A stretch of DNA of 20,959 nucleotides. Origin: Pseudomonadota bacterium (lineage in GTDB: Bacteria; Pseudomonadota; Gammaproteobacteria; Pseudomonadales; Halieaceae). A model generated the notes under the pieces. It did no database searches, was not told the origin of the DNA, and saw only the letters and a list, made by a program, of their open reading frames with translations. Position 1 is the stretch's first letter. Every line of letters begins with the position of its first letter. The stretch lies in the NCBI GenBank assembly GCA_030591305.1, contig JAUVBI010000021.1, positions 1 to 20,959 of the forward strand, read 5' to 3'. Made by a program: the position numbers and the translations under genes. Positions 8,205-16,196 of the stretch are shown here, piece by piece.

Positions 8205-9646
8205 GATGCCAGTCCTTTAATGTGATGAATAAGCACGGGTTGGTCGATGCCCTTGACCTTCTCTTCCCTGCTATTTCCCACGCAATAGTTCTCTTCCAGC
8301 GCCTGTAATGTGCTGTCCGAGACGAGTATCTCCCCGCCCGCAGTAAATTCTTCAATGCGCGATGTCAGGTTCATGGGATGGCCTACAAAACCGTATTTAC
8401 TGCGTCGCTCGGAGCCAATATTGCCGGCGATGACGTCCCCGGTATTCAGCGCGATGCCCATACTGATCTCCGGCAGTCCCTCACCCTGGTTGATGGTGTT
8501 TATTTTGGCCATTGCCTCCTGCATGGCCAGGGCGCACTGAACCGCCCGGTCGGCGTCATCATTCCGGTGTTGGGGGGCACCAAACACCGCGAGAATAGCA
8601 TCGCCAATAAATTCGTCGATGGTTCCCTGATGGGCCATGATAATGTCGGTCATTGCCCCCAGGTAACGGTTGAGCATTTTGACAACTTGGGCCGGCTCCA
8701 GGTGTTCACAGATAGTGGTGAAGCCCCGGATATCAGACATCATAATGGTCACTTCCCGCAGATCGCCACCCAGTTCCAGGCCCTCGGGTCGCTCCAGGAT
8801 ATCGGTGACAATTTCGTCCGACAGGTAACGGCCAAAGGTGGCGCGTATGAATTTCTCGTTGCGTTCCAGTTGCAGTCGCAATTGCTGCTCTTTGTCGTGC
8901 CAGCGTTTGCGCTCAATACCGGCCTTGATACGCGCCTGTAGCAATACGGGATTGAAAGGTTTAAACAGGTAGTCATCGGCACCGGCTTCAATACAGTCGA
9001 TAATACCGTCCATATCCTGGCGGCCCGATATCATGATGACCGGGGTGGCCCGCCAATCGGGGTTGTCCTTGATGCGCCGCAGTACTTCATGGCCGTCCAT
9101 GCCGGGCATAAATAGATCCAGTAAAACCACGTCGACATCGGTTTCTGCGAGTGCGCGCAGGGCCTCTTCACCACTGGCAGCGGTGACCACAAAGTGTCCG
9201 GATCGTGTCAGGTTTCGTGCAACCAGTTCGCGATTTTCCTGTAGATCGTCCACCGCCAGGATAAAACCGGGCTCTGAGGTAATAACCCGCCTGTCTCGGC
9301 TTGGCTGGCTAACCCCTGCGCCCTGTGCGGTTTCAACGGCCTTTAGCAAGCGGGAGAAGGTGTCGTCCAGTTCACTCGGCAGGTTGGGCAGGTCTTCCTG
9401 CAGCATCTCGGCATAACCTTTGATGGCGGCAAGCGCATTCATCAGGTCGTGGGTATTGTCCCCCTTGTGGCTGTGATCCAGCAGTGATTCCAGATTTTTT
9501 GCACCTTGAAACAAATGGGCGAAGTCGTCTTTGTTCTGTTCGTCAAAATCTGCGTTGTGCCTTTCAAATAATTCACGCAGCTCTGCCACTGAGCGCAGAA
9601 GCAGGTCGCTGCCGAAAGCGGGGGATTGGTTGGCGTTATCTGTCAC
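8201..9646 (-). CDS. Class III nucleotide cyclase with HisKA-like helix and receiver domain
   Basis: This is a 481-residue soluble signalling protein. Residues about 55-95 resemble a kinase H-box (His66 in THDLMNALAAIKGYAEML), but no ATPase domain follows. A receiver domain lies at about 126-243 with acceptor Asp177 (VVLLDLFMPG), and a class III cyclase homology domain at about 295-470. Both metal aspartates are present (Asp305 in MMSDIRGFT, Asp349 in IGDAI), as are transition-state residues Asn426 and Arg430. The purine-specifying positions are Glu345 (EFIGD) and Gly419 (KYGFVG), not the Lys/Asp of classical adenylyl cyclases, so the product, cAMP or cGMP, is open. The gene starts with GTG (in-frame TGA five codons upstream). 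It heads an operon with the receiver and kinase and is divergent from a Crp-family gene. Confidence 0.93.
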   Translation of the reverse strand: MTDNANQSPAFGSDLLLRSVAELRELFERHNADFDEQNKDDFAHLFQGAKNLESLLDHSHKGDNTHDLMNALAAIKGYAEMLQEDLPNLPSELDDTFSRLLKAVETAQGAGVSQPSRDRRVITSEPGFILAVDDLQENRELVARNLTRSGHFVVTAASGEEALRALAETDVDVVLLDLFMPGMDGHEVLRRIKDNPDWRATPVIMISGRQDMDGIIDCIEAGADDYLFKPFNPVLLQARIKAGIERKRWHDKEQQLRLQLERNEKFIRATFGRYLSDEIVTDILERPEGLELGGDLREVTIMMSDIRGFTTICEHLEPAQVVKMLNRYLGAMTDIIMAHQGTIDEFIGDAILAVFGAPQHRNDDADRAVQCALAMQEAMAKINTINQGEGLPEISMGIALNTGDVIAGNIGSERRSKYGFVGHPMNLTSRIEEFTAGGEILVSDSTLQALEENYCVGNSREEKVKGIDQPVLIHHIKGLAS

Positions 9647-9859
9647 GGCCTGGGGGGATCCTCATATCTGATTTCATATGGGGGAGTATAGCGAGCCCGG
9701 TGCAACTGTGGAAATGGCGATTTTGTTCGTTATATTAGGGTGGGGGTGTGATTTAGCTCTTGTTATTGCATTTCACTAGTGCGCTTGAGTAGAAGTTTAG
9801 GTTATTATTAACCAACGAGCTTCATGGATTAGGCTTAACAACTGAGTCAGGTACTTTAG
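9647..9859. other. Divergent regulatory region between cyclase operon and crp-like gene
   Basis: This 213-bp spacer is noticeably AT-richer towards the Crp-like gene. It contains the candidate cyclase promoter (listed separately) and a single Crp half-site TGTGA at 9747-9751. The expected partner TCACA at six-base spacing is degenerate (TCTTG), so a full Crp operator is not supported. AT-rich runs around 9800-9812 may hold the -10 of the Crp-like gene, but no convincing -35/-10 pair was found there. Confidence 0.5.
9685..9714 (-). promoter_or_regulatory. Candidate sigma-70 promoter of the cyclase-receiver-kinase operon
   Basis: On the minus strand TTTCCA (9714-9709) and TATACT (9690-9685) are 18 bp apart, matching four and five of six consensus bases. 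The -10 lies about 38 bases ahead of the GTG start of the cyclase. Confidence 0.45.
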
Positions 9860-10507
9860 ATGTTGCAGCAAGTAGAAATTTTTCAAGGTCTCTCATCCGA
9901 AGAGTTGGAAGCGCTGTCAGCCAGTAGCGCGAGTAGATCGTTCCCGAAAAATACTGTTGTCATTCATGAGAATGACGCAGCAGATTCACTTTTTATTATT
10001 GAGTCGGGCAAGGTTAAGGTGTACTGCAGCGACAAAAATGGCAAAGAGTTCATTATGAACACCCAGAGTGCCGGTGACTATTTTGGTGAGCTGGCTCTGG
10101 TAGACGATTCCACGCGCTCTGCCTCTGTGCGCACCGTCGAAAAATCCAGTTTCTGCATCATCTATAAAGAAGACTTCAACCGGGTACTCGACAAATACCC
10201 CAATATTGCGCGCCAGTTAATTCGCAATCTGGCCCAGCGAGTGCGCAAACTGACTGCCGATGTTAAAAGCCTGGCGCTACAGGATGTTTATGGGCGCGTG
10301 GCTAACGTGCTAATGGACTTGTCTGAAGAGCGCGGCGATGGCACTTTGTATATCCCCGAAAAACTCACGCAGCAGGATATCGCCGACCGGGTTGGTGCTT
10401 CACGCGAGATGGTTGCGCGTATCCTCAAGGATCTGACGATTGGTGAGTATATCCGGTTTGAGGGGCGACATATCATTATTAATACTCGGCTTCCTGCTAA
10501 GTATTAG
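9860..10507 (+). CDS. Crp/Fnr-family transcriptional regulator, cyclic-nucleotide binding
   Basis: This 215-residue regulator has an N-terminal cyclic-nucleotide-binding beta barrel (about 5-115), a dimerisation helix (about 113-145) and a winged helix-turn-helix (about 160-210). The phosphate-binding cassette FGELAL...RSA keeps Glu77, Arg86 and Ser87, the residues that hold the cyclic phosphate in CRP. The recognition helix SREMVARIL keeps Arg182, Glu183 and Arg187, matching CRP R180/E181/R185, so a TGTGA-like target is expected. The C-helix residues that touch adenine in CRP (Thr127, Ser128) align with Leu131 and Thr132, hinting at altered ligand choice. There are no Fnr-type N-terminal cysteines. 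The divergent cyclase operon next door suggests it could read that product. It is not close enough for me to call crp or vfr. Confidence 0.92.
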   Translation: MLQQVEIFQGLSSEELEALSASSASRSFPKNTVVIHENDAADSLFIIESGKVKVYCSDKNGKEFIMNTQSAGDYFGELALVDDSTRSASVRTVEKSSFCIIYKEDFNRVLDKYPNIARQLIRNLAQRVRKLTADVKSLALQDVYGRVANVLMDLSEERGDGTLYIPEKLTQQDIADRVGASREMVARILKDLTIGEYIRFEGRHIIINTRLPAKY

Positions 10508-10594
10508 TCTGCTGTAAATTTGGTTTGGGTTGGAAGCTAACGGGCTTCTGTCAGCGGGACTTACCCCCAAAACTTATACCCCAGCTTCAATACA

Positions 10595-11815
10595 TTACTC
10601 GGATTTATCAACGGTAAGCTGCAGTCGGCCCTTAGCCAATCGGGCCTCAACCTTGTCACCCTGCGACATCACGCTCGCATCTGTAATCACGCTGCCTGTC
10701 GCATCGGTAACAATGGCATAGCCGCGCTGCAAGGTGCTCAGGGGGCTCAGGGAGTCGAGCATCTGGGCCAGGTGGGCGAGGCGGGTGCCGGCGCTTTGTA
10801 GTTTGCGCTGCATGGCGGCTTGTAGGCGTTGTTCCAGGTCATCCAGGCGCTGGCTCTGCTCGCGCAATTGGTGGCCGGGGTGGCGCAGTCGGCGGCGCAG
10901 GTGTTCCAGTTCCCTGGCGCAATCGGCCAGTTTTCGCCGCATCAATTGTTGCAGTTTTTGTTCCATGGCGGCCAGTTGGTTTTGCCATTCGCGCTGGTCC
11001 GGGCTGAGCATTTCGGCGGCGGCGGAGGGTGTAGGCGCGCGCTGGTCTGCCACCATGTCGGCGATGGTGAAATCGATTTCGTGCCCCACGGCGCTGACAA
11101 TGGGCAGCTCACTGGCGGCAATGGCCCTGGCAACTACCTCCTCGTTAAATGCCCACAGGTCTTCCAGGGAGCCGCCGCCCCTGCCTACTATCAGGGCATC
11201 CAGGGATATTTTCCCCTCCTGTTGCCAGCGGTTGGTGCGCTCTATGGCACTGCTGATCTCTGGTGCAGCTTGCTCCCCCTGTACCGCCACAGGAATTAAA
11301 TAGACCTCTATCGTCGGGCATCGACGCTTCAGGACGGTGAGAATGTCGTGGATGGCCGCTCCGGTGGGGGACGTTATAACCCCCAGTGCAGATATTGAGT
11401 CGGGTAGTTGCTGTTTACGATCGGCGTCGAACAAGCCCTCGCTGGCCAGCCGGGCTTTCAGTGCCTCGAAGGCGGCCTGCAGGGCCCCGGCGCCGGCGGG
11501 CTCCATATGTTCGACGATAAGCTGGAATTCCCCCCGGCCTTCATACAGGGAGACACGAGCGCGCAGACGTATGGCATCACCATTTTTTGGCGTTAGTTTC
11601 ACCCGTTGGTTGCGATTGCGAAACATGGCGCAGCGGACCTGGGCACCACCATCCTTCAGGGAGAAGTACCAGTGGCCAGAGGAGGGGGCGGCGAAGTTGC
11701 TTACCTCTCCCTCTACCCATACAAAATCAAAGTGACTCTCCAGCAGGGTTCTGGCCTGCCTGTTGAGCTGGCTTACGCTCAGGGCGGGTGGCGCGCTTGT
11801 CTGGCTGAAATGCAT
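10595..11815 (-). CDS. xseA: Exodeoxyribonuclease VII large subunit
   Basis: This is the catalytic large subunit of exonuclease VII, which degrades single-stranded DNA to oligonucleotides together with XseB. The 406-residue protein has the N-terminal OB-fold (LSVSQLNRQARTLLES, VEGEVSNF, WYFSLKD), the central nuclease domain (GVITSPTGAAIHDIL, VGRGGGSLEDLWAFN, PIVSAVGHEIDFTIADMVAD) and a long C-terminal coiled coil. It is about 50 residues shorter than E. coli XseA (456), mainly in the coiled coil and tail. The ribosome site before the ATG at 11815 is poor. It is divergent from guaB with about 100 bp between starts, the same arrangement as in E. coli, and converges with the Crp-like gene. Confidence 0.97.
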   Translation of the reverse strand: MHFSQTSAPPALSVSQLNRQARTLLESHFDFVWVEGEVSNFAAPSSGHWYFSLKDGGAQVRCAMFRNRNQRVKLTPKNGDAIRLRARVSLYEGRGEFQLIVEHMEPAGAGALQAAFEALKARLASEGLFDADRKQQLPDSISALGVITSPTGAAIHDILTVLKRRCPTIEVYLIPVAVQGEQAAPEISSAIERTNRWQQEGKISLDALIVGRGGGSLEDLWAFNEEVVARAIAASELPIVSAVGHEIDFTIADMVADQRAPTPSAAAEMLSPDQREWQNQLAAMEQKLQQLMRRKLADCARELEHLRRRLRHPGHQLREQSQRLDDLEQRLQAAMQRKLQSAGTRLAHLAQMLDSLSPLSTLQRGYAIVTDATGSVITDASVMSQGDKVEARLAKGRLQLTVDKSE

Positions 11816-11847
11816 GGTGTTGAGGTCTACTTTGTTGGACTTGAGTG

Positions 11848-11876
11848 TTTACGCGGCATGGTCGAGGATTTATAAT
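11848..11876 (+). promoter_or_regulatory. Sigma-70 promoter of guaB-guaA
   Basis: A perfect -10 TATAAT (11871-11876) is preceded at 17 bp by TTTACG (11848-11853), four of six -35 bases. Transcription would start near 11883, giving a leader of about 35 bases before the guaB ATG at 11917, which has an AGGAG ribosome site at 11903-11907. Confidence 0.75.
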
Positions 11877-11916
11877 TACACGTTTAGTTCAACGCTGCCA
11901 ACAGGAGATCGATTAT

Positions 11917-13386
11917 ATGCTGCGAATCGTCCAGGAAGCCCTGACTTTTGACGATGTACTGCTACTGCCCGCTTTTTCCAGGGTAGTTGCCACAGACGTA
12001 TGCCTTAAAAGTAAGCTAACACGGGGTATCGAACTGAATATTCCACTGCTCTCGGCAGCGATGGATACGGTTACTGAGGCCAATCTGGCCATCGCCATGG
12101 CACAGGATGGCGGTATAGGCATTGTTCACAAGAGCATGACTATCGCCCAGCAGGCCCGGCAAGTTCTCAAGGTTAAGCGATATGAGAGTGGTGTGGTTAA
12201 AGATCCTATTACCATTCAGCAATCGGCCACCATCGCCGAATTGAGAGAGCTGACCAGCGCCCATGGTATTTCGGGCGTGCCAGTTCTCAACGGCGACGAC
12301 CTGGTGGGTATTGTCACCAGACGGGATGTGCGATTTGAGTCCGATACAACAAAGCTGGTCTCCAGCATAATGACCGGAAAAGATAAGCTGGTTACCGTCA
12401 GGGAGGGGGCAAGTGCCACTGAAGTTCAGGGCTTGCTGCACCAACACCGAATAGAGAGAATTCTGGTGATCAACGGCAACTTCGATCTGTGCGGGTTGAT
12501 AACCGTTAAGGATTTTGACAAGGCAGAGAGCTTCCCCAATGCTTGCAGGGATTCATACGGTCACCTGCGCGTCGGTGCCTCTGTGGGTACCAGCCCCGAT
12601 ACCGACGACAGGGTAGCCGCTCTGGTTGAGGCCGGGGTTGATGTGGTGGTGGTCGATACCGCCCACGGCCACTCCCACAATGTGATTGAACGGGTAAAAA
12701 TGATCAAGGCGGCCTTTCCCGACCTGCAGGTAATAGGCGGCAATATCGCAACCGCCGCCGCGGCCGTTGCGCTGGTCGATGCAGGTGCCGATGCGGTTAA
12801 AGTCGGCATTGGCCCGGGTTCTATCTGCACCACCCGTATTGTTACCGGTATAGGCGTTCCCCAAATTACAGCAATTGCCAATGTGGCTGAGGCGCTTGCC
12901 AACACCGATGTGCCGCTTATTGCCGACGGTGGTATTCGTTTTTCAGGTGATGTCGCCAAGGCGCTGGTGGCCGGTGCGCACTCGGTGATGATGGGCAGTA
13001 TGTTTGCCGGCACCGAGGAGGCCCCGGGTGAAGTAGAGCTGTACCAGGGTCGAACCTATAAAGCCTATCGCGGTATGGGTTCCCTGGGTGCTATGGCACA
13101 AACCCAGGGTTCCAGCGACCGCTATTTTCAGGATGCCAGTAAAGGGGCAGAGAAGTTGGTGCCCGAAGGCATTGAGGGCCGTGTGCCTTACAAGGGGCCG
13201 GTGGCTGCCATTATTCATCAGTTGATGGGCGGCGTGCGCTCGGCCATGGGTTATACCGGCAGTGAGAACATCGATGTGATGCGTACTCGCCCCGAATTTA
13301 TTCGCGTCACCACGGCCGGTATGTCTGAGAGCCATGTACACGATGTATCCATTACCAAAGAACCCCCTAACTATCCGGTGCGCTAG
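11917..13386 (+). CDS. guaB: IMP dehydrogenase
   Basis: GuaB oxidises IMP to XMP with NAD+, the committed step of guanine nucleotide synthesis. The chosen start at 11917 gives [16 protein letters not shown], as in E. coli GuaB, with an AGGAG ribosome site nine bases upstream; the open frame reaches further up to 11845, but that stretch covers the promoter. The 489-residue protein (E. coli 488) has the TIM-barrel halves flanking two CBS domains (about 95-205). The catalytic loop has Cys304 in GSICTTR, the IMP-binding GGIRFSGD segment is present, and the flap [10 protein letters not shown] is intact. guaA follows 69 bp downstream, so the pair is probably one operon. Confidence 0.98.
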   Translation: MLRIVQEALTFDDVLLLPAFSRVVATDVCLKSKLTRGIELNIPLLSAAMDTVTEANLAIAMAQDGGIGIVHKSMTIAQQARQVLKVKRYESGVVKDPITIQQSATIAELRELTSAHGISGVPVLNGDDLVGIVTRRDVRFESDTTKLVSSIMTGKDKLVTVREGASATEVQGLLHQHRIERILVINGNFDLCGLITVKDFDKAESFPNACRDSYGHLRVGASVGTSPDTDDRVAALVEAGVDVVVVDTAHGHSHNVIERVKMIKAAFPDLQVIGGNIATAAAAVALVDAGADAVKVGIGPGSICTTRIVTGIGVPQITAIANVAEALANTDVPLIADGGIRFSGDVAKALVAGAHSVMMGSMFAGTEEAPGEVELYQGRTYKAYRGMGSLGAMAQTQGSSDRYFQDASKGAEKLVPEGIEGRVPYKGPVAAIIHQLMGGVRSAMGYTGSENIDVMRTRPEFIRVTTAGMSESHVHDVSITKEPPNYPVR

Positions 13387-13455
13387 GCTTGCCAGATACC
13401 AGTGTGCCCAAATGCCTGCGCTGTTGAGCGTTAAGGCTACACAGCAGGAAACACC

Positions 13456-15033
13456 ATGACCGCAGATATTCACGCCCAGAAAATTCTTATTCTGGACTTT
13501 GGCTCCCAATATACCCAGCTCATCGCCCGGCGTATCCGGGAGGCAGGCGTATACAGCGAGATACGCGCTTTTGACGTTACCGAAGATGATATTCGTGCAT
13601 TTAACCCCAGGGGAATCATTCTGTCGGGCGGCCCGGAGTCAGTGGCTGCCAGTGAATCTCCCCGGGTGCCCGCCTGTGTTTTTGAAATGGGTGTTCCTGT
13701 ACTGGGTATCTGCTACGGCATGCAGGCCATGGCGGAGCAATTCGGTGGCCGCGTAGCCGGTTCGGCCACCAGTGAATTTGGCTATGCCCAGATTCGCACA
13801 CTGGGTCAAAAAGGCCTGTTGCACGACATTCGCGATCATATAGACGATAACGGGAATTCCCTGCTGGACGTGTGGATGAGCCACGGTGACAAGGTGGTTG
13901 AGCTCCCGGAGGCGTTTGACCTGATTGCAGAAACCGAAAACTGCCCTATTGCCGGTATGGCCCACAAGAGCAAGCCTTTCTTCGGTATACAGTTTCACCC
14001 CGAGGTTACCCATACCTTGCAGGGTATGCGTATTTTTGAACATTTCTCCATGGAAATATGTGGCTGTGAAGCCCTGTGGACTCCCGCGCATATTGTAGAG
14101 GATGCCATTGCCACTGTGCGTGAGACGGTCGGCACCGACAAGGTATTGCTGGGCCTCTCCGGCGGTGTCGATTCTTCGGTTGTGGCCGCGCTGTTACACC
14201 GGGCGATTGGCGACCAGCTGACCTGCGTGTTTGTCGACAACGGCCTGTTGCGCCTGAATGAAGGTGACCATGTGATGGATATGTTTGCCCGAAACATGGG
14301 CGTTAAGGTCATACGCAGTAATGCAGAAGACCTGTTTCTGGGTAGACTAAAAGGCGTTTCTGACCCAGAGAAAAAGCGCAAGGTCATTGGCAATACCTTT
14401 ATCGATATCTTTGATAAAGAGGCTACCTTACTGCAGGATGTAAAATGGTTGGCCCAGGGCACTATATACCCCGACGTCATTGAATCTGCCGGCGCTAAAA
14501 CTGGCAAGGCACATGTCATCAAGTCACACCACAATGTCGGTGGCCTGCCCGATGACATGAATTTTGAGTTGGTAGAACCACTGCGAGAACTGTTCAAGGA
14601 TGAAGTGCGGCGAATCGGCCTGGAGCTGGGGCTGCCCTATGACATGGTGTATCGTCATCCCTTTCCCGGGCCCGGCCTGGGCGTGCGTATTCTCGGAGAG
14701 GTAAAAAAGGAATACGCCAATTTATTGCGTCAGGCAGATGCCATCTTTATGGAGGAGTTACACGCCGCCGACTGGTACCATAAAACCAGCCAGGCCTTCG
14801 CCGTGTTCCTGCCCGTAAAATCGGTCGGAGTCGTTGGGGATGCCCGCCGCTATGAATATGTGATTGCCCTGCGCGCGGTTGAGACTGTTGATTTTATGAC
14901 TGCCAGGTGGGCACATTTGCCCTACGACTTGCTGGAGCGCTGCTCCAATCGCATTATCAATGAAATATCCGGGGTTTCCCGGGTGACCTACGATATCAGC
15001 AGCAAGCCGCCTGCGACTATCGAGTGGGAGTGA
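13456..15033 (+). CDS. guaA: GMP synthase (glutamine-hydrolysing)
   Basis: GuaA aminates XMP to GMP using glutamine and ATP. The 525-residue protein, the E. coli length, has a class I glutamine amidotransferase domain with Cys86 (GICYGMQAM), His181 and Glu183 (FHPEVTHT). An ATP pyrophosphatase domain follows with the P-loop SGGVDSS from about residue 235, and then the C-terminal dimerisation domain ([15 protein letters not shown]), ending in KPPATIEWE. An AGGA ribosome site lies six bases ahead of the ATG. It is the second gene of guaBA and converges with etfB; no clear terminator is visible in the 68 bp between them. Confidence 0.98.
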   Translation: MTADIHAQKILILDFGSQYTQLIARRIREAGVYSEIRAFDVTEDDIRAFNPRGIILSGGPESVAASESPRVPACVFEMGVPVLGICYGMQAMAEQFGGRVAGSATSEFGYAQIRTLGQKGLLHDIRDHIDDNGNSLLDVWMSHGDKVVELPEAFDLIAETENCPIAGMAHKSKPFFGIQFHPEVTHTLQGMRIFEHFSMEICGCEALWTPAHIVEDAIATVRETVGTDKVLLGLSGGVDSSVVAALLHRAIGDQLTCVFVDNGLLRLNEGDHVMDMFARNMGVKVIRSNAEDLFLGRLKGVSDPEKKRKVIGNTFIDIFDKEATLLQDVKWLAQGTIYPDVIESAGAKTGKAHVIKSHHNVGGLPDDMNFELVEPLRELFKDEVRRIGLELGLPYDMVYRHPFPGPGLGVRILGEVKKEYANLLRQADAIFMEELHAADWYHKTSQAFAVFLPVKSVGVVGDARRYEYVIALRAVETVDFMTARWAHLPYDLLERCSNRIINEISGVSRVTYDISSKPPATIEWE

Positions 15034-15101
15034 TTCTAATTCACCTGTCAATTGCGCCCCTTCCCGCAAGATTATAGGCGGCTTGTGAATGTCAGGTAAG
15101 T

Positions 15102-15905
15102 TCAACAATCAATTACATTGTCTGCCCTCAGTTTGTCAATCAGGATTCTGGCCGCCTCTGCAGGGGAGCCTTCAATAAACTCGCAGTTGCCCTGAACTTC
15201 AGGTACGTACTGTTTGGAAAGTACAACGCCCGGTGTCAGCTCCTGTGCTGATAGTCCCAGATCGTCGATGGAGATATTGACAGGCTTTTTCTTGCGGGCG
15301 GCCATCTTGCCCTTTGCTGTCGGGAAGCGTGGGTCACCCAGTTCGTTGCTGATGGTGACAACAGCGGGAGTGGCGCCTTCAACAACCTCATCGCCATCCG
15401 GCGTTGCCCGGGTTACTTTCAAGGTCGATCCATTGACTTCGATGGCGCGCGCAAGGGGTACAATAGGCATTCCCAGCTTTTCGCCAATTAACACAGGTAC
15501 CACTCCCTGGTCATCATCGGAAGCCTGGCGGCCACACAGGACAAGATCGGCCCCATCGTTTTTTTGGATAGTTGCCGCCAGAATATTGGCGGTTACCTGG
15601 CTGTCCAGAGAGCCCGGGTCTGCGTGAATAGCAACTGTTTTATCGGCTCCCAAAGCGGTGCAATGCCTGAGCAGGGATTTCAGGTCGGGGCCGATAGATA
15701 TGGCGGTGATGGTGCAATCAACCCCCGCATCACGAATCCGCAATGCAGCTTCCATCGCCTGCTCATCGAAGCCATTCATAATTTGCGGGATGGCTGACAC
15801 ATCCGGCGTTTTTCCATCGGCGCCAATTTTCAGGTTTCCCGCCAGGACATAATTGTTCACCGCATCCGGGTCCAGTACTGCCTTCACACATACAACGATT
15901 CGCAT
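15102..15905 (-). CDS. etfB: Electron transfer flavoprotein beta subunit (EtfB/FixA family), no etfA nearby
   Basis: EtfB with EtfA forms the FAD/AMP heterodimer that accepts electrons from acyl-CoA-type dehydrogenases. The 267-residue protein begins MRIVVCVKAVLDPDA and carries the family segments NGFDEQAMEAALRI and ALGADKTV. The nucleotide-binding loop CGRQASDDDQGVVP lies at residues 124-137. From memory its loop style (DDQGVVP) looks closer to FixA/bifurcating-type beta subunits than to the housekeeping EtfB, though this needs a tree. A GGGAG ribosome site precedes the ATG. It is the last gene of a minus-strand run with the small ORF (15 bp upstream) and the flavin oxidoreductase. No alpha subunit follows; guaA converges directly, so the partner must be elsewhere. 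Confidence 0.9.
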   Translation of the reverse strand: MRIVVCVKAVLDPDAVNNYVLAGNLKIGADGKTPDVSAIPQIMNGFDEQAMEAALRIRDAGVDCTITAISIGPDLKSLLRHCTALGADKTVAIHADPGSLDSQVTANILAATIQKNDGADLVLCGRQASDDDQGVVPVLIGEKLGMPIVPLARAIEVNGSTLKVTRATPDGDEVVEGATPAVVTISNELGDPRFPTAKGKMAARKKKPVNISIDDLGLSAQELTPGVVLSKQYVPEVQGNCEFIEGSPAEAARILIDKLRADNVIDC

Positions 15906-15920
15906 ATTGTTAATCTCCCG

Positions 15921-16196
15921 CTAATTGTTCATCAGGAAAAGGCTTTCCTCATCGCACCAGACTGACTCCTGGGCGTATGTTTCCGGCTTTTCTGTCAAGT
16001 TTGCCAGCAAATACCAGCGCCAGGGGTAGTTGCCAAAGTCGCGATAATTCCCGGTCAGTGTGCCGGCAAAAAACTGGCGTCCAGCATATTTTGTCTCTGC
16101 TATCTGGGCGCCGCCATCGCATTCGGCGCGCCTGCCCTCGTAATCGGCGTTGAAGCCGCTCTTGTAGGGAGGTGCGGTATTCTCAGTTGTCATCAT
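15921..16196 (-). CDS. Small protein of unknown function between the flavin oxidoreductase and etfB
   Basis: This is a predicted 91-residue soluble protein that I do not recognise. The likely start is one of two adjacent ATG codons (16196 or 16193), which overlap the end of the upstream flavin oxidoreductase gene by 11-14 bp; the open frame extends to 16235, but that would add 13 residues deep inside the upstream gene. It has two cysteines (C26, C81), a central aromatic-rich segment (NYRDFGNYPWRWYLLANLTE) and an acidic C-terminus. There is no signal peptide or membrane helix. Tight packing with the genes on both sides (15 bp to etfB) argues that it is real and acts with them. Confidence 0.7.
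   Translation of the reverse strand: MMTTENTAPPYKSGFNADYEGRRAECDGGAQIAETKYAGRQFFAGTLTGNYRDFGNYPWRWYLLANLTEKPETYAQESVWCDEESLFLMNN

Noticed and set aside
8433..8443. ACGTCCCCGGT inside the cyclase gene, resembling the end of the prfB-lysS palindrome
   Set aside because: Only 11 bases, within a conserved coding region and without an inverted partner; chance match.
10533..10548. Small hairpin GAAGC-N6-GCTTC after the Crp-like gene as a terminator
   Set aside because: The stem is only 5 bp and no T-run follows; not supportable as a Rho-independent terminator.
11845..11916. Possible upstream start extending guaB by 24 residues
   Set aside because: It would place coding sequence over the TATAAT promoter; the ATG at 11917 has an AGGAG ribosome site and matches the E. 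coli N-terminus.
12943..13509. 188-codon minus-strand open frame across the 3' end of guaB into guaA
   Set aside because: It lies opposite two unmistakable conserved genes, has low-complexity His/Gly-rich composition and resembles no family; it is a shadow of GC-rich codon use.
13995..14597. 200-codon minus-strand open frame opposite guaA
   Set aside because: Ser/Arg-rich composition typical of antisense frames; guaA is conserved throughout the same stretch.
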